Source: Udeniomyces pyricola (lineage: Eukaryota > Basidiomycota > Tremellomycetes > Cystofilobasidiales > Mrakiaceae). Taken from it: 64,000 nucleotides of DNA. Under the pieces are notes generated by a model, which saw only the letters and a program-made list of their open reading frames with translations, was not told where the DNA came from and made no database searches. Below are positions 56,534 through 64,000 of this stretch, piece by piece; the stretch's first letter is position 1; each line of letters opens with the position of its first letter. The stretch spans positions 396,034 through 460,033 of the forward strand of contig BCIK01000016.1 in assembly GCA_039545295.1 (NCBI GenBank), written 5' to 3'. Position numbers and translations under genes: made by a program.

Positions 56534-59500
56534 TTAGATGACGACCTTTGACTTCTTCCCACTAGCCATCCCACCTTCCCTCTTCGCCTTCACGACGTCC
56601 TTGGCGTCCTCTCTCAACTTATCGATATCCGTCTCCTCCTCTGCCCATTCGAGCACGAGGTGTCGGCCGAGGAGATGGGTATGACGAAGGGCGAGCATGG
56701 CGGCTTCGGCATCGCGACGAGAGAAGAATTCGAGGAAGGCGAACCCTCGGGCTTTCGTATCGAACTTTCGGGGGAGACGAACGGACTTGACTTGGCCGTA
56801 AGCACTGGTGAAGGTTAAAATGGTTAGTTTTTTTTTTTAGAAGGAGAGGGAGGGGAGGTAGTAGAAGCGGAAAGACAGAAAGAGAGTTGACAAGGCACAA
56901 GAGGATTTTATTCAAGTCAGCTCGTTAAAAACATCCAAATCCCTCAATCGCTCTAGGCCGGCTTTGAATAACTCAGAAGAAGAAGAGAAAGCAAACGAAA
57001 CAAACAAAAACGTACTTGAAAAGCTCTCGAATATCCTTCTTGGTCGCCTCGAACGGGACATTCTTGACGACCATCTTGCACGTCGTTCCTTTCTTGACGG
57101 ATCCCTTCTCGCCCGTTCCCCCGACGCCCTCCATCTCTCCCGGATCGCGCTGGGCAAATTTGACTTCCAACACGTGTCCGTCGAGTCGGAAACCATCCAT
57201 CGTTTCCTTGGCCGCCTGCGCGGCGGCTGGGTCTCGGAACCCGACGAACCCGAAGCCCATCGAGAGTTGAACGTTGGGTTTCGAAGGGTGGGGCTTGGTT
57301 TGAACGCGGGCGAAAAGGAAGGAGGGAAGGTGGGAGAACGTCGAGGTAAGGAGGGCGGTGGTAGTGCTGAAGTTGAGGTTCTTGAGGAATAAAGTGGAGT
57401 TGGGTGGAGAGATGGAGGAAGTGGATGCAACAGCAGGCGTAGTAGCGGTAGGAACCGTAGAGGAAGAAGCCGTAGTAGCCGTAGTAGAGGCTTGGGGCAA
57501 TGGAACACCTCCGACCGCTTTCGCGCCCGTTCCAGCCGCAACGCCCATCTTTTCTCGATCGAACATGCCTTCGGGACCTTTCTCGAGGTAGAGGACTGAG
57601 TTACCCATTCGCTTGTAGGCCAACCCTCGGAATGCGTCCCTTGCCGCATGCGAGTCGACAAACTCCACGATCGCCAGCGTTCCCGCCGGGGGCATCAAGA
57701 CCCGAGCGAGTTCTCCATGCGCTCCAAACATCTCCTCAAGTGTGGCGAGCGAGGTGCCGTAAGGGATGTTCTTGACGAGGATCGTTGTCTGAGATCGTCG
57801 GTTTGTCGGCGGAGGACCGCCGCCGGAGCCGGTCGTGGAGGGAGGGGGCATGAGAGCGTCGAGAACGATGCCTTGCTCGAGGAAGAACGTTTTGGTCTCT
57901 TGGATGACGTGGGTTTCGGCGAGAGCGAGCTTGACAGCCGGCGAGGCGCCAGAAGAAGAGGACGAATCGAGAATGTCGGCTTTGGAGAGGTGCATGCGAT
58001 CGGCTACGGAGGAAATGACGGCGTCGGACTGAACGAAGTAACAAAGAGAACGAAATAAGCCTGCAACTCGCAATGCTTCTCGGCAAAGAAAAACAAGAAG
58101 AAGGAGAAGGAGAAGAAAGACTTACGTTCATGTACAGCATTGCCCAGTTGAACTCTTTACCCGCTTCGCCTCGCCTCATGTCCTCCTTGCCCTTCTTGAC
58201 GCTCTTTCCTCCAGCACCACCACCACCACCCACACCCACATCAGCGCCATCCTCTCCAATCGCGCCAAGCTCTCTTCTTCCAGGCAAGACGTGCAGCAAT
58301 CGACCCATGAATGCCCGCCCATCGAGTTTCTCGTACGCTGCCACGGCGTCTCGAGCGTTCGTAAACTTGACGAACGCCGTTCCGAGGGGCTGATGGGTCG
58401 TCGAGGAAAGGGGAAGGTGAGGGGCAGACGCTAGTGGCCCAAACGGCGTGAGGACGTTGGTAAGGTCCGAAGGGGTGCAGGAAAAGGGAAGGTTTCGGAG
58501 GAAGAGTCGGGAAGTCGACAAGATCTGCTCCTTGGGCTAAGATGGTACGAAATCAAACCGAGGAAGATTGGTATGGAGAGTTAGCTCGACTGGACTTAGG
58601 AAGCGTGCAAGAGGTGGAGATCATGTGGAGGGAAGAAAGATGGACGAACGTCTTGGTCTTCTGGTACGTCCACGCCGTCCGCCTTGACGACTTCGACTTC
58701 TTTCGGCGAGTCCTGCTGTTGTTGATTCTCCTGTTCCAACGTCGGTTGGGCATTCTTTTTGACCGATGCAGCCGAGGGAGCTGGTGCAGCCGGAGGAGCT
58801 TCATCGACCAAGGCGCCCGTCATCATCTTTCTCATCCAAGCCTCGTCGTCCAACTCTTCTGCCTCGTCTTCCTGTTTCTCCTCTTCCACAATTGGCTCGT
58901 CTTCGTTCTCCTCCAACTCAGCCTCCATCACTTCCGATTCCTTGCTCTCCTCTACAACTGCGGCGACCGTCTTTACCGGTTCGGCCTCGGGCAAATCCTC
59001 CCAACTTCGACCAGCGTTCTTGCCCCGTTTGGACGTCATGGCCGCCATGTATTCCTCATACTGAGGGTTTGTCGATGCCGATTTCAGCTTCTTGCTCGTC
59101 GAAGGCCCAGTCAAGGCAGAGGCTGCATCAAGGGTTGGCGAGGAGGCTCGCTTGAGCGATTTGGGAGCCGAGGGTTTGACTAGAGGCTTGTCCTATCAAT
59201 TCAGGAGGAAACCCAATGAGTGTCAGAGATGTCAGCTTCCACAGAATGAGTGAGATACTGCTTGTCCGAACTGCAGTAAGGACTGACCTCGTCAACCACT
59301 TCGACCTTGAGTCGACCTCCGGCAAACCACGTCCCGTTCCACCAATTGCACGCGCTCGTCGCGTCCTGAGGAGTCCGATATCCAACGAACGCGAACCTTC
59401 GCTTTGGGTAAACTTTGACGTCGGTGATGGCATCTGACGAGGATGAGGCGGTCGAGCTGGAAGAGGTGGAAGCAGCGGAAGTCGTGAGGTGGGCTCGAAA

Positions 59501-59640
59501 GGTGTGGAGGTTCGTGGAAGGTGGTAGATTCGTAATGATGATTCGAGTCGACCTGTCAAAGTACGTAAGAAGGTAGGTACTGGTCAGCGACATGAGGCCT
59601 TCAAGCGGGAGTCAGCTGAGATGTGCAGTGACACGTACAT
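56534..59640 (-). CDS. MRD1: Mrd1/RBM19-type pre-rRNA processing factor, five RRMs
   Basis: Mrd1 binds 35S pre-rRNA and U3 snoRNA in the nucleolus and is needed for 18S rRNA maturation. Six exons in phase (59640-59639, 59552-59288, 59192-58650, 58536-58126, 58028-57016, 56804-56534) give 834 residues, normal for the family. RRM1 (residues 2-90: STRIIITNLPPSTNL, RRFAFVGY), an acidic/basic linker with YEEYMAAM, RRM2 (about 280-350: RLFLRNLPFSCTPSDL), RRM3 (about 488-560: TTILVKNIPYGTSL), RRM4 (about 618-700: TLFLKNLNFSTT, GFGFVGF) and RRM5 (about 725-800: MVVKNVPFEATKKD, GFAFLEFFS). The tail has HTHLLGRHLVLEWA and ends KKSKVVI. The ATG appears split by the first intron (AT in exon 1, G in exon 2), giving the family-like MSTRIIITNLP. 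The alternative is an unspliced start at 59593 with 14 extra residues. Confidence 0.93.
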
Positions 59641-60127
59641 GGTAGGCCAGAGGTGAGTGAAAGGTGGATAGGTGGGTGGGTGGTGGATGAGGGGGAGGGA
59701 AGAAGGAGACTATCGGCTCAGTAGCCAGGCGGAGTTGGGCGAAACCCGTCCAAATTTCTATTCGAGAGCGTCGACCTATTTTATTTTTTTTACCCTTTTG
59801 ATCATGTTATCTTAATTATAATCAGATGCAAGGGTTGATCATCGATTTATGATATCCGTTGCTGTCGTCACGGAGGCCTCTGGGTAGGTCCGTTACAACT
59901 TGTGGTGTGCAATATACATACGTGCTGTTAAAGAACATCATCGGACAGAAAAGCTGATTACACAGCTTTACTCAAGTTTAGGTCGATTGTGGCAACGTCG
60001 CCCGATCTACGCGAGGCGCGAAGCAACCAAGCGTCTCCGACGCGCATTCAACACGCGTCGACCTTTCTATCAACCTCCTAATTACCATTGACCGCCACCA
60101 GCTACTAGCCATACGTGACTCCAACTC
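59641..60127. other. Divergent promoter region, MRD1 and PIF1
   Basis: About 490 bp shared by two divergent genes. T-rich around 59785-59800, otherwise unremarkable. No ORF or structural RNA recognised. Confidence 0.5.
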
Positions 60128-63100
60128 ATGCCCAGCCAATCAGTACGGCAACTCCTTCCGGCCTTCCATTCCAACTTCACTTAAGCTCACACTCTTCCCT
60201 TCTCCACTCTGCATCCTTTCGCTCTTCAGATCTCTCGCGTCAATTCGATCAAACGGTCCTGGTCGTCCGGTCCCTCGGCAAACACCCCGGCGCCGACATC
60301 GAGTGGTGGTGCCAACGATCCGATCGACCTTGACTCGGACAACGATGATGATGGTGATGAACAGGCATGGTCGTTAAGCCCCGCTCCCATACGGTGGGTA
60401 TAGATCGATTCGGAACGAACTCTGCTATGCTTCCCGCGCCCATAACTGCACTCGCCCAGGGTTCAATGACTTGCCATGTATGCTGACATGCCTTCTCCCT
60501 TCCAAACCCGCGTTTTCTCTCTCTCTCAATTTTGTAACAAATTGTCTCAATGAGATAGACCTGATCCCGTTTCATCTTCAGCATCGTCAAGCTCGCGACT
60601 TCCTGCCAAAGCATCGGCATTCACTTCTCCTTCGGAACCTGCACCTTCAGTCATTCCCATGTCACCTAAAACCCGTCGACGCATCGCCATGGGTCTCACC
60701 CCACGGGGAACAAGTGCCTCGGCTGCACCACCTCTCTTACCGACAGAAGGTAGATCTAAGCGTACCGCTCCAAAAGACTTTGATATGAACTCTCACCTCG
60801 TTTCCAAGTACGTGTCCAGCTCGCTTGGTTTCGGTGGACTATGCTACGAATGACGGTATGTGCGCATACAGAGGACTAACGTGGTCGGTACTTCCCGCAG
60901 TAAAAAGGCTTCGATCTCTCTTGATGACGAAAATCTTCCCAAAGGCAAGAGCAGGAAGAAGGAAAAGATTCAGTTGAGCGACGAGCAGAAAAAGGTTCTC
61001 GACATGGTCGTACGAGACGGCAAGAATGTCTTTTTCACTGGGTCAGCTGGTAAGTGTCTCTCTTGCTTATGCATGACCTATCTCGCCGGAGGAGACTATT
61101 GATGGCGAGCGTTCGGCTGGTGTCGTGTCCTTTCTTTATTGACGCTGAGCTGATCTGTTGCTATATTCGCTTGACTGTCGACCATCAGGAACTGGCAAGT
61201 CGGTCCTCCTTAGAGAGATCATTATTGCCCTTCGAAAAAAGTATGAAACTCGACCAGATGCCGTCGCGGTCACTGCTTCGACAGGAATTGCTGCTTGCAA
61301 CGTTGGCGGTGTCACGCTCCATAGCTTTGCGGGGATCGGATTGGGTATTGAACCGGCTGATAAACTGTATGTCTTACACGTTCATCCGATTTTGGCATGT
61401 CTTTCCGTGAATGCACCCGCATGGGAAGAGCGAGCAGGGAAAACATGCAAGAAGGATGGTAACAACTATCTGACAAGCTCATACATTCCTTTCTTTCATA
61501 CTCTTTGCTGACCGTCATCTGCTGGCATGCCCTTTTATCATTAGCGCTGGCAAGGTGCGGAAATCACAAAAACACTTGGGCAGATGGATGCGCACAAAGG
61601 TTCTCATCATCGACGAGAGTTAGTCTCGTTCTTGCTTGTTCGCAGCTTGGGTCCTTCATTTTGAACTTGGTCCGCTTGGCTCATCACTTGGGAACTTTGA
61701 CCACAGTATCCATGGTCGATGGCGATCTCTTTGATAAGCTCGCCAAGATTGGTACCATGTACGTTAGTTGACCTGACGCACGTCAATCAGCAGTCTCATA
61801 TCTGTGTTGGAGACAACAAAGTTGACATCGGCTCTATTGGTCTTGTACTCAGCATCCGCAAGAATCAGGCCCCGTTCGGGGGTATCCAGGTAGGTAAACT
61901 GCTTGAACATGCTCGTCTCCCTCATCTTCTTCTCGTTCCCTTTCGGCTTTACTTGACATGCTGACCATTCTCCTGTCCTGCTGGTCAGCTTATCGTGACG
62001 GGCGACTTTTTTCAGGTTCGATGACTGTCCCCTACACCCAGCTAACGCCGACATGCAGTCTTGGCTGACATCCCTGTGCTTGTTACTCGAACCCGGCGTC
62101 AGCTTCCTCCTGTTTCAAAGGGCGAAGTCAAGTTTGCGTTCGAGGCGAGAATGTGGCAGGAAGCGATCGCATGCAGCGTCAATTTATCGCAGGTTCGTCA
62201 GATCTGTCCTGTTCTGTTTTCTCAATGTACGTGTTGTGGTAAGTTTTCCAACAACAAGCTGACAGCTTTCACTTTATCATGTCCACAGGTCTTCCGTCAG
62301 AAAGATCAGAGTTAGTCGACATACCAAGTAGTCTGTCATCGTGGCTGCTCCAAGAGAGAGAGAGAGAGAGCACACTCACAACTCCGCCACGTTTCTCTTG
62401 CATGTTTTCTTTCTCATTCCGTGATATTCACCCATGGCTTCCATTAGCCTTTGTTGACATGTTGACGCGCATGCGATTTGGTCAGCTCGACGACTACTCG
62501 ATCAAAAAGTTTCAAGAGCTGGCTCGGCCAGTTGATGACTTCTCGGGCCTCATGCCAACGGAGCTATACCCGCGCCGAGAGGATGTCGATGCAGCCAACG
62601 CGACTCGACTCAAGCAGCTCAACACAGAGGCGATGACGTACCAGTCCCAAGACAGTATGTTCTCCTCTTCTCATCTTCTTGTCTTCTTTGATCATGCAGG
62701 GATTGACGGCGTTCTCTATTTGGCTATCCTTTCTTTTTAGGTGGATCAATTGTCAACCCTGAGCAGCTGCAGCGCGAGCTCGCCAATTTCCTTGCCGTGC
62801 CACGGCTTCAGCTGAAAGTCGATGCCCAAGTGATGCTCATCAAGAACCTCGACGAAGACTTCGTCAACGGTTCGATCGGTATCGTGACGGGCTTCTTTAC
62901 TGAGGTCGATTTTGCCTTGAACGCTCAAGAGGAGCAGCGAGGGTGGGAAGGCGAGTTTGATGCCGACGGAAACCCCATCATCTCCAAGCCAAACCCAAGA
63001 AAAGGAGGAGGGGCCCCAACCAGGCATGGAGCTCAGCCGCAGAAATGGCCCGTTATTCGCTTTACTTTGCCAGGCGGAGGCGTGGTGGAAAAGATGATCC

Positions 63101-63927
63101 AGCCCGAAGAGTTCAAGATTGAGGAACCAGATGGAACTGTCCGAGCGTGCAGGCAACAACTTCCGTTGATCTGTGAGTGTTTTGAGTTGACGGGCATTTT
63201 GGCTTTCCCCTCCTTTTTACTTCGCCTTCCGTCGTCGCATCGTCTTCCGTATGGCTTCCCTGATCTTACGCGTTGACTAAGAGAGACTGACCGAAGATCT
63301 CTTTCGTCGGTTCTAGTGTCATGGGCAATGAGCATTCATAAATCTCAAGGCCAGAGTAAGTTTACCCCTTCCTCACTCTTCAAACCCAATCCAAAAGAAA
63401 GCATATGAAGGATGATCAGCCTCTGACTAATCCCCCATCGTCTTTTCCCCTCGATGTCCACTCAGCCATCGAACGCGTCAAAGTTGACCTCCGCCGGATC
63501 TTTGAGAAAGGCCAAGGTCAGCAGCCATCTTCGCTCTTAACTTTCTTTCTTTCTCTCTTCCGTGCCCATCACGAGTTTTTCTTATCCGTCCTCCCAAAAC
63601 CAAACGCGACCCGAAACGATCTTAGCTGTCACCTTCTTACCACCTTACTCATCTACCTACCCAAGCGGCTCCTACCTTTCCCTCTCGACCTATACTAACC
63701 CATTTTCACCTTCCTTTCCCACCAAACGACCCTCCCTTCCCTTCCTCCTCTTCTCAAAATCTTTTCCTTCTTCTTCTTTTTTTCTTCGTTCGATCCCATC
63801 AGCCTACGTCGCTCTCTCCCGAGCGACGACGCTCGAGAAACTGCAGGTCCTCAACTTTGACGCCAAGAAAGTCATGTGTCACGCCAAAGTCGTCAAGTTT
63901 ACGCATACCCTCCAAAGGCTCGTCTAG
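60128..63927 (+). CDS. PIF1: PIF1 family 5'-to-3' DNA helicase
   Basis: Superfamily 1B helicase acting in nucleus and mitochondria on telomeres, G-quadruplexes and mtDNA. Exon 1 (60128-60142) gives MPSQS; exon 2 (60230-60393) adds [16 protein letters not shown] and an Asp-rich run; exon 3 starts at 60559. After a basic linker ([16 protein letters not shown]) the core begins: [13 protein letters not shown], Walker [12 protein letters not shown] (split by an intron at 61050), [21 protein letters not shown], Walker [42 protein letters not shown], a PIF1-type insert with [35 protein letters not shown] and [17 protein letters not shown], with the arginine of motif VI present. The stop at 63925-63927 is followed almost at once by A-runs at the contig edge. 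About a dozen introns; a few internal borders are approximate. Confidence 0.92.
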
Positions 63928-63940
63928 AAAAGAAAAGAAC

Positions 63941-63975
<35 letters not shown>

Positions 63976-64000
63976 CCAAAAAAAAAAAAAAAAAAAAAAA
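63928..64000. repeat. A-runs at the right edge
   Basis: A-runs interrupted by CC, CCCC and single G or C bases from 63940 to the window end, immediately after the PIF1 stop. Probably a low-quality assembly end or a simple-sequence 3' UTR. Confidence 0.8.

Noticed and set aside
60115..60333. Plus-strand ORF at the PIF1 5' end read without splicing
   Set aside because: It conflicts with the in-phase exons 60128-60142 and 60230-60393 that lead into the helicase.

Overview
The window is nuclear DNA from a basidiomycete fungus. Genes are broken by many short introns (about 40-150 nt), splice donors follow GTNNGT, intergenic strands are pyrimidine-rich, and the proteins are fungal. Codon use and the donor pattern suggest Pucciniomycotina or a similar yeast-forming lineage; that placement is inference. 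I found no ribosomal RNA, convincing tRNA, transposase, CRISPR or virus-derived gene. Ns beside long homopolymers (14928, 14935, 44622, 49051, 55416) and A-runs at the right edge show a draft assembly.

Left third (1-13.6 kb): a partial class I CPD photolyase (minus), a gene-poor 2.9 kb stretch holding a nested inverted repeat, eIF5A (minus), a CCDC137-like basic coiled-coil protein (plus) and a six-TM voltage-gated K+ channel with a coiled-coil tail (minus). Middle (14-33 kb): a Kin4-type CAMKL kinase (plus), a mitochondrial PPR-like protein (minus), a putative single-pass membrane protein (plus), an unresolved spliced locus (minus) and a 1616-residue acidic protein with a YDR124W-like/DUF2841 helical domain (plus). 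Right half (33.8-64 kb): a tandem double hybrid histidine kinase (plus, 9.5 kb), a Cid1-type RNA nucleotidyltransferase (minus), the RNA polymerase II degradation factor Def1 (plus), the pre-rRNA processing factor Mrd1 with five RRMs (minus) and the PIF1 helicase running to the right edge (plus).

The genes are not a functional cluster; this looks like ordinary housekeeping and signalling territory. Several genes share themes: DNA damage and genome stability (photolyase, Def1, PIF1), ribosome and RNA work (Mrd1, eIF5A, the Cid1-like enzyme, probably the CCDC137-like protein) and signalling (kinase, histidine kinase, K+ channel). I reconstructed exons by hand from splice signals, reading phase and conserved motifs. 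Phase is consistent throughout the reconstructions given for eIF5A, the CCDC137-like gene, the channel, the kinase, Def1 and Mrd1. Other exon junctions are marked where uncertain.

The most interesting points are a start codon split by an intron in MRD1, an apparent dual-targeting leader on the photolyase, the fungal Kv channel, the double hybrid kinase with a probable 7-nt exon, a 923-nt readable intron in DEF1, and the inverted repeat near 4.2 kb. No clearly new multi-gene system was found.
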